NCBI GenBank assembly: GCA_035501255.1
Contig: DATJWM010000146.1
Coordinates: 1 to 64,000 of the forward strand
Direction: 5' to 3'
Length of the DNA stretch: 64,000 nucleotides
DNA from: JAFAZI01 sp035501255
GTDB lineage: Bacteria; Actinomycetota; Actinomycetes; JAFAQI01
Under the pieces are notes generated by a model. That model was not told where the DNA came from. It searched no databases and worked only from the letters and a program-made list of their open reading frames with translations. This document shows positions 16,311 through 25,294 of the stretch, piece after piece. Each line of letters opens with the position of its first letter. Positions within the stretch are counted from its first letter, which is position 1. A program made the position numbers and the translations under genes.

Positions 16311-17225
16311 GTGCCCGGTGTCGCGATTCGCACGAACGGTCTGACGAAGCGCTACGGGTCGATCACCGCACTGGACCATCTCGACCTGGAGGTCCCCGCC
16401 GGCGAGGTCATCGGCTATCTCGGACCCAATGGAGCCGGCAAGACCACGACGATTCGGTTGCTCCTCGGTCTGATTCGGCCCAGCGCCGGTCAGGCGGACA
16501 TCTTTGGACTCGACTGTCAGACGCAGTCCGTCGCGGCACACCGCAGGCTCGCATACGTCGCCGGCGATGTCGCTCTGTGGCCCTCCCTGACCGGCGCGGA
16601 AACGTTGAACCTCCTTGGCCGGGTCCACGGGTACGTCGATGCGGCGTACCGCGACGTGCTGATCGAGCGGTTCGAGCTCGACCCCTCACGGAAGGTACGT
16701 GCCTATTCGAAAGGCAACCGGCAGAAAGTGATCCTCATCGCCGCGCTGATGAGCCGCGCGGACCTACTCGTGCTCGATGAGCCGACTTCCGGGCTGGACC
16801 CTCTGATGGAACGGGCGTTTCGGGAGAGTGTCCGCGAAGCCCGACAACGTGACCAGACGGTGTTCCTGTCGTCGCACATTCTCAGCGAGGTCGAGGCCCT
16901 GTGTGACCGCGTGGCAATTCTACGCAGCGGGAAGTTGATCGACATCGGCACCCTTGCGCAGATGCGTCATCTCTCATCACTGTCCGTTGAGGCGAGCTTC
17001 GTCGGGACGGTGCCGGATCTTTCCCGCGTGCCCGGCGTCACCGATGTCGCCGTCGACGGCCAGGTTGTGCGTTGTGAGGTCAAGGGTTCGGTCGAACCGC
17101 TGTTACAGGTGCTTGCCTCGTCCGGCGTACACGAGTTGCTCAGCCGCGAACCCTCCCTCGAGGAACTGTTCCTGTCCCACTACGGAAGAGAGGACGAAGG
17201 TGCAGTCGGGCGTGACCGCGGCTGA
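16311..17225 (+). CDS. ABC transporter ATP-binding protein (antibiotic/polyketide-exporter type)
   Basis: 304 residues from GTG 16311 (AAAGG ~9 bp upstream); the frame extends further but the family N-terminus (IRTNGLTKRYG) begins here. Walker A GPNGAGKTT (38-46), an unusual signature YSKGNRQ in place of LSGGQ, Walker B LLVLDEPTSGLDP, and the H-loop SSHILSEVE. A ~90-residue C-terminal extension ends LEELFLSHYG, as in drug-exporter ATPases. The permease gene overlaps by 26 bp, so the two form one exporter, resembling the Rv1218c-Rv1217c type. The substrate is not predictable. Confidence 0.88.
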   Translation: MPGVAIRTNGLTKRYGSITALDHLDLEVPAGEVIGYLGPNGAGKTTTIRLLLGLIRPSAGQADIFGLDCQTQSVAAHRRLAYVAGDVALWPSLTGAETLNLLGRVHGYVDAAYRDVLIERFELDPSRKVRAYSKGNRQKVILIAALMSRADLLVLDEPTSGLDPLMERAFRESVREARQRDQTVFLSSHILSEVEALCDRVAILRSGKLIDIGTLAQMRHLSSLSVEASFVGTVPDLSRVPGVTDVAVDGQVVRCEVKGSVEPLLQVLASSGVHELLSREPSLEELFLSHYGREDEGAVGRDRG

Positions 17226-18858
17226 GCGACCACGACGGGGCGTGAGCCCGATCCAAGCACGCACCGTCGTGGTGAGCATCACTGGGCGCAAAGCGATCCG
17301 CTCGGCGGTCATCTGGGGATCGGTGTTCGGGCTGTATGCGAGCGTGTCCGCCCTCGGTTACGCCACGACGTACACAACCGCCGAGTCGAGGGCGGCGTTG
17401 GTGCGGTCTCTCGGTAACAACCTCGGTCTGAACGCGCTGATCGGACCGGCCCACGACATCGGGACGGTCACCGGATTCACCGCATGGCGCACGGTCGGCG
17501 TGCTCAGCATCGTGGGAGGCGTGTGGGGGCTGCTCGCCGCATCACGGCTGTTGCGTGGCGAGGAAGACGCCGGCCGGTGGGAACTCTTGCTGGCCGGACA
17601 GACAACGCGGCGCGAGGCGACCGGCCAAGCGATCGCAGGCCTGCTGTGCGGCCTTCTCGTGTTGTGGGCGGTTTCAGCCGCCGCTGTGATCGTCACGGGA
17701 CGAGCTAACCGGGTGCACATCGGTCCCGGATCGGCGATGTTCCTTGCGCTGGCGATCTCAGCGGGTGCGGCGGTGTTCCTGTGCGTCGGCGCGCTCACCT
17801 GCCAACTCGCGTCCACTCGCCGGCGGGCCGCCGGTTACGCCGCAATCGCACTCGGTCTTAGCTACGGGATCCGGATGGTCGCCGACTCGGGCACCGGACT
17901 GTCATGGATGCGGTGGCTCTCCCCGCTGGGATGGGTCGAGGAATTGCGGCCACTCACCGACCCCCGGCCGTGGTTGCTCATCCCGATCGTCGGCTTGATG
18001 GCGGTGACCGGCGGACTCGCGGTCTCGATGGCCGGTCGGCGCGACCTCGGCGCCGCCGCACTCGCCGACCGACCCGAACGCGCGCCACGCACCGGACTGC
18101 TCGGGGGGCCGTTACGGCTGGCTGCACGCCTCAACGCCGGGGTGCTGAGCGCCTGGGCGATATCCACCGCGATCTCCGGACTGCTCATGGGCTTGATCGC
18201 CAAGTCCGTGGGTACGGCGATCGCTTCCACCACGAACGGGCATGACGCGTTCGCGAAACTCGGGTTCCGTGGCACCGGCGCGGAGCAATATCTGGGCATC
18301 ACGTTCGTGCTGATCGCGGTCCTGGTCGCGCTCATGACGATCGGACAGGTGAGCGCGATCCGCGACGAGGAGGCCACCGGCCGCTTGGACAACCTGCTGG
18401 TGCGACCGGTGTCGCGAACCGATTGGCTGTCGGGTCGAATCGCCGTCACGATCGCAGCGGGCATCGGGACCGCGGCGCTGGCGGGCCTCGCCTGCTGGGC
18501 GGGGGCAGCCAGCCAGGGGACCGGTATCGGACTCAGCGCGCTGCTCGCCGCAGCGGTCAACGTGATTCCGGTCGCCGTCGTCATCCTCGGCGCCGGAATT
18601 CTCGCCTTCGGGATCCGGCCCCGGACAGTCACCCTGGTGACCTACGGTCTGCTGACGTGGGCGGTGATCGTGGAGATCCTCGGCAGCGTCATCAACGCCT
18701 CGCACTGGGTGCTCGACACCTCGTTGCTCCACCAGATGTCACAGGCACCCGCCGTCGATCCTGACTGGTCGACCAACGCCGTCATGACCGCGGTCGCGGT
18801 CGCCTGCGGATTCGCAGGCGTCGTGTTGTTCCGCCGCCGCGACCTCACGGGCGACTGA
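17200..18858 (+). CDS. ABC-2-type transporter permease, large fused form
   Basis: 552 residues, about 12 TM helices in two related halves (~40-345 and ~380-548), i.e. a duplicated six-TM ABC-2 permease as in tetronasin/polyketide exporters. Conserved family phrases include LLAASRLLRGEEDAGRWELLL and its second-half echo QVSAIRDEEATGRLDNLLVRPVSR, both coupling-helix regions. GTG 17200 overlaps the ATPase gene, implying coupled translation. It converges with the P-type ATPase gene, with only 6 bp between stops. Confidence 0.85.
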   Translation: MQSGVTAAERPRRGVSPIQARTVVVSITGRKAIRSAVIWGSVFGLYASVSALGYATTYTTAESRAALVRSLGNNLGLNALIGPAHDIGTVTGFTAWRTVGVLSIVGGVWGLLAASRLLRGEEDAGRWELLLAGQTTRREATGQAIAGLLCGLLVLWAVSAAAVIVTGRANRVHIGPGSAMFLALAISAGAAVFLCVGALTCQLASTRRRAAGYAAIALGLSYGIRMVADSGTGLSWMRWLSPLGWVEELRPLTDPRPWLLIPIVGLMAVTGGLAVSMAGRRDLGAAALADRPERAPRTGLLGGPLRLAARLNAGVLSAWAISTAISGLLMGLIAKSVGTAIASTTNGHDAFAKLGFRGTGAEQYLGITFVLIAVLVALMTIGQVSAIRDEEATGRLDNLLVRPVSRTDWLSGRIAVTIAAGIGTAALAGLACWAGAASQGTGIGLSALLAAAVNVIPVAVVILGAGILAFGIRPRTVTLVTYGLLTWAVIVEILGSVINASHWVLDTSLLHQMSQAPAVDPDWSTNAVMTAVAVACGFAGVVLFRRRDLTGD

Positions 18859-18864
18859 CCGCTG

Positions 18865-21522
18865 TCATCCGCCACGCACCGCGATCGTGGTCGAGCGCTC
18901 ACGTGGCCCGGTGGAAGCGGCACCGAACCTCGCGGCCCGCCGCCGCTGCCGCCGTCGATGGCCGAAGGGGGACTGCGCTCGATGCGGACGGTCCGAACGG
19001 GCGTAGAACCAGCGTTTCACAACCTCGATCAGCGCGAGGTAACAGACAACCATCGCCACCAGAGCAACGAAGAAGTTCGTCGGCAGTTTGGTGAAGCCGA
19101 GCGGGGAGGCGAGCCTCGACGCGGGCAGCGCGGCACCGATCCCGACCACGACCAACGCGGACAGGGCCAGCGGCAGGCTGGGACGACTGCGGAAGAACGG
19201 AACCCGACGGGTCCGGATCGCGAAGATGACGAGCGTCTGGGTCGCGAGCGACTCGACGAACCAACCTGAGCGGAACTGCTCCGGACCCGAGTGAAAGACC
19301 CGAAGCATGATGGCGAAGGTGGCGAAGTCGAAAACCGAGCTGATCGGGCCGAACACGAGCATGAATCGCCGGATGAACGCGATGTCCCAGTGCGAGGGTC
19401 GTCGGACTTGCTCGCCGTCAACGTGATCGGTGGGAATCGCCAACTGACTCGTGTCGTAGAGCAGGTTGTTCAATAGGATCTGCGAAGGCAGCATCGGAAG
19501 GAAGGATAAGAAGAGCGACGCCCCGGCCGCCGAGAACATGTTGCCGAAATTGCTCGACGTTCCCATGAGGACGTACTTGATGGTGTTGGCAAAGATCCGT
19601 CGTCCCTCTGCCACCCCGTCGGCGAGAACGTCAAGGTCCTTCTCGAGCAAGATCGCGTCGGCCGCATCCTTCGCGACGTCGGTGGCGGAGTCGACCGAAA
19701 TCCCGACATCGGCGGCGTGCAAGGCAAGAGCATCGTTGACGCCATCGCCGAGGAAGGCGACACCCCTGGCCTCATGGCGGCGGATCCGCACGATTCGTGC
19801 CTTATGTTCGGGGCTGACCCGAGCGAACACAGTGACCTTGTCGATCTGTCGGGCCAACTGAGCATCGTTCAGCTCATCGATGTCGGGTCCGGTGAGTACG
19901 CCGTGAACGACGAGGCCAAGGTCGCCACAGATCTTTGCCGCGACCTCCGGGTTGTCCCCGGTCACCACCTTGACGCTGATCCCGAGGGCATCAAGACGAC
20001 TCAACGCCTGCGCAGCGTCAGGCTTTGCGGGATCGAGGAAGACGAGAAATCCAGCGAGGGTGAGTTCGCTTTCGTCCTTCACCGTCGGCGCAGACGATTC
20101 CAGGCCGAGGCGGGTCGCTACCGCCACTACGCGATTGCCGGCGCTGAACTCGGCCGCCATCGCCGCGCGCGCGTCGGGAGTGACCTCGGCACAGCGCGCC
20201 ACAACGGCCTCGGGGGCGCCCTTGGTGACAAGTGTGCGTTGCCCGGTGGAGTCCTCGACAAGCACGGACATCAGCCGGCGCTCATGATCAAACGGCAACA
20301 CGGCGACTTGGCGCATAGCGGACACAGCCTTCTGCGCAGCAGTCGTCGCCGGAGAATCCCACAGAGCCCGGTCAAGCGCATTCGAGCCGAGTGCACCGGA
20401 ACTGCCGACCTCGGTGGCCAGCAGACCCCACCGCAAGACGTCGAGACTGCGCAGGTTGTCGACGGGGACGGCCCGCATGTATTCGACCCGACCGATGGTC
20501 AGCGTGCCGGTCTTGTCGGTGAACAAGGTCTCAACGTCCCCGAGGTCCTCGATGCACACGAGTCGCTTGACGAGCACCTTTCGCTGCCGCATTCGGCGTG
20601 ACCCGGCAGCGAGGCTGGTCGAGACCACCGCAGGCAACAGTTGCGGAGTAATTCCGACCGCGATGGCGAGGGAAAACAGGAGCGCATCGATCACCGGACG
20701 GCCCAGGACCACATTGATGACGAAGATGGAGGTGGTCAGTGCGGCGGCGACATACACCAGGAACAGGGAGAACCGCCGCAGACCCCGTTGGAACTCGGTT
20801 TCGAGCTGACGGGTGTTAAGCCCGGCGGCGATCCGGCCGAACTCGGCGTTGCGGCCGGTCGCCACCACGACACCGCGCCCACCGCCGGAGTGGACGACAG
20901 TTCCCATCAAGGCACAGCACGTCAGTTCCGCCAGCGATGATCTACTCGGGACCGCCTCGATGTCTTTCGCCACCGGGAGCGACTCTCCGGTCAGCACGGA
21001 TTCGTCACACTCAAGGTCCCGGGTCGCTACGAGCCGCAGATCGGCCGGCACGACATCTCCCAGGCGAAGCTCGACAACATCGCCCGGGACCAGATCGGTG
21101 ACGTCGACCTCACCGAGCCGGCCGTCTCTACGAGCGAGGCACCGATGGCGGATCGCGGAATGCAGCGCCTCCGCGGCCCGCTCCGCTCGCAACTCGTTCA
21201 TGAATCCGAGGCCGACCGACAGCGCCAGGATCACCGTGATGATGACGGCGTCGGTCCGCTCGCCCACGAAGTACGACGCAACCGCCGCCGCAAGCAACAA
21301 CACCAGCAGCGGCGAACGCAACTGACGCCAGAGAACCGCAAAGAAGCGGGTGTGATGAGACGCGAACGCGTTCGGACCGAACTGTTGCTGACGAAGCGCG
21401 ACGGTCGGCGCCGACAGGCCACGGTCGAGTTCGACCCCGAGTCTTTCAGCGACATCAGCCGCCGTCAGGCCGGCCGAGATGAAGGCATCGCTCGCCGGCT
21501 CCGGCCGAGCTCGCTCGACCAT
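18865..21522 (-). CDS. mgtA: P-type ATPase, MgtA/P3B-like (Mg2+-type)
   Basis: About 885 residues from ATG 21522 (GAGGGG upstream). Phosphorylation motif DKTGTLT at D336, LTGES, KGAPE nucleotide-binding motif, and GDGVNDALAL hinge. The sequence around the M4 helix (TPQLLPAVVSTSLAAGS) and the C-terminal MLPSQILLNNLLYDTSQLAIP closely follow MgtA-type magnesium ATPases rather than calcium or heavy-metal pumps. The C-terminal ~45 residues are Arg-rich. It sits 13 bp behind a universal stress protein gene, in an operon headed by a DosR-type box. In mycobacteria the DosR-regulated P-ATPase is CtpF, so this would be a different pump in an equivalent place. Confidence 0.85.
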   Translation of the reverse strand: MVERARPEPASDAFISAGLTAADVAERLGVELDRGLSAPTVALRQQQFGPNAFASHHTRFFAVLWRQLRSPLLVLLLAAAVASYFVGERTDAVIITVILALSVGLGFMNELRAERAAEALHSAIRHRCLARRDGRLGEVDVTDLVPGDVVELRLGDVVPADLRLVATRDLECDESVLTGESLPVAKDIEAVPSRSSLAELTCCALMGTVVHSGGGRGVVVATGRNAEFGRIAAGLNTRQLETEFQRGLRRFSLFLVYVAAALTTSIFVINVVLGRPVIDALLFSLAIAVGITPQLLPAVVSTSLAAGSRRMRQRKVLVKRLVCIEDLGDVETLFTDKTGTLTIGRVEYMRAVPVDNLRSLDVLRWGLLATEVGSSGALGSNALDRALWDSPATTAAQKAVSAMRQVAVLPFDHERRLMSVLVEDSTGQRTLVTKGAPEAVVARCAEVTPDARAAMAAEFSAGNRVVAVATRLGLESSAPTVKDESELTLAGFLVFLDPAKPDAAQALSRLDALGISVKVVTGDNPEVAAKICGDLGLVVHGVLTGPDIDELNDAQLARQIDKVTVFARVSPEHKARIVRIRRHEARGVAFLGDGVNDALALHAADVGISVDSATDVAKDAADAILLEKDLDVLADGVAEGRRIFANTIKYVLMGTSSNFGNMFSAAGASLFLSFLPMLPSQILLNNLLYDTSQLAIPTDHVDGEQVRRPSHWDIAFIRRFMLVFGPISSVFDFATFAIMLRVFHSGPEQFRSGWFVESLATQTLVIFAIRTRRVPFFRSRPSLPLALSALVVVGIGAALPASRLASPLGFTKLPTNFFVALVAMVVCYLALIEVVKRWFYARSDRPHRAQSPFGHRRRQRRRAARFGAASTGPRERSTTIAVRGG

Positions 21523-21535
21523 CAAGCCCCCTCGG

Positions 21536-22060
21536 CTAACGACTCGGGTGAGTGGGCTGGGTCGTCGCATGCACGGTGAGCGAGTCGTCGCCGACAACGA
21601 CGACCGGACAGCTCGCACGGGCGAGGACCTCTGTCGTCGTGGTGCCGATCAGCCGGGCGAGAGATCCACCGTGATCGGCGCCAATAACGAGAAGTGCGGC
21701 GTGGTCGGAGAGCGCACTCAGCGCGGCTGCGGGCGAGACATGCGGAACCACCCTGGTCGTCAGCGCGATAGGTCGTGGATCGCCGAGTGCGCGCGACACT
21801 GCACGGTCCAGTTCCCGGATGGCTGAGCGAACCAGGGCCTCGCGAGTCGGTGACAGCGTGGGATGCCGCTCATCCAGCAGCCATGCGCCCTCGCCCGGGA
21901 TCGAGTAGACATACACCGCCTCGACCGTGGCTCCGGTGATCGCTGACTCATCGAGCGCCCACCGCAGCGCCTCGATGGACGCCGTCGACCCGTCGACGCC
22001 GGCGATGATCCGGTCGGCCTGCCGGCTCGGCCCGCCGGGCTCGACCGCCGACGTCATCAT
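21536..22060 (-). CDS. Universal stress protein (UspA family)
   Basis: 174 residues, one Usp domain: RIIAGVDGSTASIEALRWAL at the start and LLVIGADHGGSLARLIGTTT near the end. The ATP-binding G2xG9xG(S/T) motif is not canonical here (GADHGG), so ATP binding is doubtful. ATG 22060 has an excellent AGGAGG 5 bp upstream. It follows another Usp gene by 54 bp and precedes the MgtA-like ATPase by 13 bp. Confidence 0.85.
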   Translation of the reverse strand: MMTSAVEPGGPSRQADRIIAGVDGSTASIEALRWALDESAITGATVEAVYVYSIPGEGAWLLDERHPTLSPTREALVRSAIRELDRAVSRALGDPRPIALTTRVVPHVSPAAALSALSDHAALLVIGADHGGSLARLIGTTTTEVLARASCPVVVVGDDSLTVHATTQPTHPSR

Positions 22061-22114
22061 CGGTGCCTCCTGCCTCCGGTGCGAACGTTCGGTGGATCCC
22101 GGCTGTCAACGCGA

Positions 22115-22564
22115 TCAGCGGGCGGGTTTGGATGACCCTGGTCGACGAACGACGACCACCGGAACCGTTGCGTGGTCAATGCACTGCCGGCTGACCGACC
22201 CGAGTGCCACCCGGTCCAAGCCGCGCTCACCTTCGGATCCCACGACGAGCAGATCGGCGTCCTTGCTCGCGTCGAGCAGGACCTCGCCTGCGGCGCCTTC
22301 GACGGCCATCGTCTCGATGCGCTCCGGCGCAATCGTCGCGCTCGCCGCGGCCTCGGCCAGCACCTCGCGCGCCCGGCCTTCGAGGTCCAACCCGTCGACC
22401 ACCATCAACAAGCCGTACATTCGCGGCCACGCCCACGACGTGACGAGGCGCAGCGTCGCGTTTGTCGAGGTGGCGTAGGAGTCGGCCCAGGCAAGCGCAG
22501 CCTGCGCCGACGGAGATCCGTCGATTCCGACCACCACGACCGGGGTAGGGCTTGAGTCTGGCAT
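22115..22564 (-). CDS. Universal stress protein (ATP-binding UspA type)
   Basis: 149 residues from ATG 22564 (AAGGAG 6 bp upstream). VVVVGIDGSPSAQAALAWA opens the domain, and GSEGERGLDRVALGS near the C-terminus is a full G-2x-G-9x-G-S motif, so ATP binding is expected, as in mycobacterial Rv2623-like proteins. First gene of a Usp-Usp-MgtA operon, with a DosR-type box 58-71 bp upstream of the start. Confidence 0.9.
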   Translation of the reverse strand: MPDSSPTPVVVVGIDGSPSAQAALAWADSYATSTNATLRLVTSWAWPRMYGLLMVVDGLDLEGRAREVLAEAAASATIAPERIETMAVEGAAGEVLLDASKDADLLVVGSEGERGLDRVALGSVSRQCIDHATVPVVVVRRPGSSKPAR

Positions 22565-22621
22565 CGTCACTCCTTGTCCGGGATCGGTCGCCACGGTGCC
22601 AGGTGACAGCGTCCACGGCGA

Positions 22622-22635
22622 GGGTCGAAGGTCCT
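22622..22635 (-). promoter_or_regulatory. DosR-type box upstream of the usp-usp-mgtA operon
   Basis: The minus strand reads AGGACCTTCGACCC, differing from the box at 16152 at two positions. It lies 58-71 bp before the ATG at 22564. No second copy at 22-bp spacing is evident. Confidence 0.65.
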
Positions 22636-22699
22636 GCGGTTGGTCAGGAAGCGGCACGCGGTGCTCCGCTGATCTCCCGACACCACGCTCGAACGGTGG

Positions 22700-23305
22700 T
22701 CAGAGGGATTCGTGCGCTCCGGCCTCTTCACCCGAGCTCGCGAGAAGCATCCGGTCGGGAGGGGTGCGGCGGAGGTGCCAGAATCCGAGCCCGGACAGAA
22801 CGAGCATCGCGGCCGCGGCGATGAAGCAGGCGATTGCCGCCCACAGTGCGATCTCGCCCAGCTTCCAAAACGCGTACGCATTGAGCAGAAGGCCGCGCAG
22901 CGTCTCGCCTTGGAACAGGGTCTGGCGCTCTTGACTGACGGTCGCATAACCCGGATCGGTGGGCTTCATCGTGATGAACTTCTCGCTGACCTGCGCGTAG
23001 GTCTGGCCGTTCGCCACCTCCTTGAGGTGGTTCGCGATGTAGTGGTCGGCGTAAACCTGCGCCTGTTGGCCGTTGACCAACTGCTGACCGGCGTAGGGAG
23101 TCACATACTTCGTGATATCCGCGTTGTTCTGGGCGGCGATTGCCGGTTTGGTCGGGAAGAAGATCTGCTGTTGTGAGAGCTGGCTGTGGACGTTGCTGTT
23201 CGCAAAACTGTGCGCCCAGAGTCCCAATGCGCCAGCGACAATCAGGATGGCGGCAACGACCAAGCCACCGGTCGCCAGCACCGCGTCGAACGTGCGACGG
23301 TTCAT
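22700..23305 (-). CDS. Two-TM membrane protein of unknown function in the dormancy island
   Basis: 201 residues from ATG 23305 with AAGGAG 9 bp upstream; the frame is open upstream but without a ribosome site. TM1 ~11-33, an extracytoplasmic domain ~34-150 (QQIFFPTK.., DITKYVTPYAGQQLVNGQQAQVYADHYIANHL), TM2 ~155-177 and a short basic cytoplasmic tail. The external domain has no known catalytic motif. The gene is preceded by two tandem DosR-type boxes with 22-bp spacing and is thus probably hypoxia-induced. Confidence 0.7.
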   Translation of the reverse strand: MNRRTFDAVLATGGLVVAAILIVAGALGLWAHSFANSNVHSQLSQQQIFFPTKPAIAAQNNADITKYVTPYAGQQLVNGQQAQVYADHYIANHLKEVANGQTYAQVSEKFITMKPTDPGYATVSQERQTLFQGETLRGLLLNAYAFWKLGEIALWAAIACFIAAAAMLVLSGLGFWHLRRTPPDRMLLASSGEEAGAHESL

Positions 23306-23389
23306 TGTTCGCGCTCCTTCGCGTTCCGCCCACTGGCTTGTCCCGAGGTGGGTGAGACGACGATCGCGTGAGGCGAACCGGCCTACGCA

Positions 23390-23425
23390 GATCCGAAGGT
23401 CCCGTCCGACTGAGTCGTTGGTCCC
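23390..23425 (-). promoter_or_regulatory. Tandem DosR-type boxes upstream of the two-TM protein gene
   Basis: On the minus strand GGGACCAACGACTC (23425-23412) and GGGACCTTCGGATC (23403-23390) have centres 22 bp apart, i.e. two helical turns. They lie 85-120 bp before the ATG at 23305. Same motif and spacing as at 26307-26342. Confidence 0.7.
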
Positions 23426-23458
23426 GATCACGTCCGCACCGATCGGGCGCGCGCAGCG

Positions 23459-25225
23459 TCAGTCGACGTCGAGGGGAACCTGCCACACGAGTCGGGTTCC
23501 GACCCCGCGGTCGCCGGGATCGATGCTCAACGTGCCGGAAAACTCCGCCGCGCGCGCCTGAAGATTCGCGAGACCGCTGCGACGGTTGATGTGCGGGTCG
23601 ATTCCGACCCCGTCGTCGTTCACGACGAGCGTGACTGCACGGTCGACTTCCACCGTGACGTCGATCGTGCTGGCAGCCGCGTGACGCACGGCATTTGACA
23701 ACGCCTCGCGAAGGACCGCGAGAAGATGAGCGCGCACCCCGGCGGGGATCGCGGACGCGACGAGACCGACGACTCGCAGGCGAATCGCGGCCAAGGTCGT
23801 TGCGGAGGCTTCGTCGACCACTCGTTGAATGTCGGCCCGCAGATCCTGATCGAGTGCGTCGGCCTGCAACTGATAGATCGCCTGGCGCAGATCACGAATC
23901 GTTGCGTCCAGGTCGTCCACGACCGTGCTGAGCTTCGACCGCGCCGTGGAATCGGAGACGAGAGGCATCGCGCTCTGCAGCGTCATCCCGGTCGCGAAGA
24001 CCCGCTGGATGACCAGGTCGTGCAGGTCGCGCGCGATCCGATCGCGGTCTTCGAGAACGGCGAGCCGCTCCCGGTCTCGCTGCGAGCCGCTCAAGTGCAG
24101 CGCGATCGCCGCCTGGGCGGCGTACCCGGAGATCACCTCCGCATCCTGAGCCGGGAGATGCGGACCGTGCGAGAACGCGACACACAGCACGCCGAGCACC
24201 TCTCCGGCGTCTCCGCCGACGAGGGGCGCGAAGACCGCGCGCCCGAACCTCTCGCTGACTGACTGCCGCGGCCATCCTGCGTCCGTCCGGTCGACGTCGT
24301 CCACCTCACGAGTGACGCGGTCACTCATCACCCGAGCGAAAACCGAGTCAGGGCCGCCTACCTCAGCGCCCAGCAGGCCGTGGTAACCCTCACCAGCCAC
24401 CCCAGAGATCACGAGAGCACCGGACTGGTCAGGCATGGCCAGCGCGACCAGGGCGCAGGACGCCGCCGCCCGCCCAGCATCAACGATTCGGGCGATCAAA
24501 TCGGGACGGCTTGCCCCGGCGAGCGCCAGACTGCGAACCTCGGTGGCGGCGATCAGCCAACGTTCCCGGAGGCGCTGCGCTTCGAAGAGCTGCGCGTTCT
24601 CGATTGCGGCTCCCGCGGCGGCCGCCAACGCCACGACAAGCTGCTCGTCTTCCTCGGTGAAGCCCTTCCCCTCGGCCTTCTCTGTGAGATAGAGGCTCCC
24701 GAACACCCGATCTCGGATCCGAACCGGTACGCCGAGGAACGTCGACATCCGCGGATGGTTCGCCGGGAAACCGAAGGACCGTGAGTCCTCCCGGATGTTG
24801 TCCAGTCGAAGCGGCGTCGGCCGTTCGATCAACACCCCCAGGACGCCCTTGCCACTCGGGAGGTCACCAATCTCCGCCCGCTCCTCCTCGGGCAGGCCGA
24901 CGGTGATGAAGTCGATCAGACCGCGATCCGGGCCGATGACACCGAGGGCGGCATAGCGGGCATCAACGAGGTCACGAGCGGCACCCACGATCCGCACGAG
25001 AACATCTTCGATACTGAGGTTCTCGGCGACCGACACGACCGCGTCGAGGAGCGACCGCAGGCGTCCCTGGGTGGCGAGGACGTCACCCGCGCGCTCCATG
25101 AGCTCCATCAGCAGCGCGTCCAACCGCAAGCGTGCCGGCTCGGTCGCGGCGTCAGCGGCGTCTCGAGCCCCCGGCATCGTCTGGGAAGCCTCGGGCTGGC
25201 CTGGGGTCGAGGGCCGCTCGTCCAC
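23459..25225 (-). CDS. dosS: DosS/DosT-like GAF-domain sensor histidine kinase
   Basis: 588 residues. Two GAF domains (~60-210 and ~228-378), then a HisKA_3 dimerisation domain with phospho-acceptor H402 in DRIARDLHDLVIQRVF, and a HATPase_c domain (N-box REALSNAVRHA ~520, G-box DDGVGI). In GAF-A, the segment GFPANHPRMSTFLGVPVRI places H157 where mycobacterial DosS/DosT have the proximal haem histidine, so O2/NO/CO sensing is likely. GTG at 25225 is the annotated start; no clear Shine-Dalgarno. The stop of the Acg-like gene is 69 bp upstream on the same strand, so the kinase may be co-transcribed with it under the boxes at 26307. The cognate DosR gene lies 2.6 kb away on the opposite strand, not in the usual devR-devS operon. 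Confidence 0.88.
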   Translation of the reverse strand: MDERPSTPGQPEASQTMPGARDAADAATEPARLRLDALLMELMERAGDVLATQGRLRSLLDAVVSVAENLSIEDVLVRIVGAARDLVDARYAALGVIGPDRGLIDFITVGLPEEERAEIGDLPSGKGVLGVLIERPTPLRLDNIREDSRSFGFPANHPRMSTFLGVPVRIRDRVFGSLYLTEKAEGKGFTEEDEQLVVALAAAAGAAIENAQLFEAQRLRERWLIAATEVRSLALAGASRPDLIARIVDAGRAAASCALVALAMPDQSGALVISGVAGEGYHGLLGAEVGGPDSVFARVMSDRVTREVDDVDRTDAGWPRQSVSERFGRAVFAPLVGGDAGEVLGVLCVAFSHGPHLPAQDAEVISGYAAQAAIALHLSGSQRDRERLAVLEDRDRIARDLHDLVIQRVFATGMTLQSAMPLVSDSTARSKLSTVVDDLDATIRDLRQAIYQLQADALDQDLRADIQRVVDEASATTLAAIRLRVVGLVASAIPAGVRAHLLAVLREALSNAVRHAAASTIDVTVEVDRAVTLVVNDDGVGIDPHINRRSGLANLQARAAEFSGTLSIDPGDRGVGTRLVWQVPLDVD

Positions 25226-25294
25226 ATGCCGAACGATACGAGATCGACAGCTCGCGCCCGAATCAGCCCGAGCGCGAACCGCCGGCGCGGCTGA

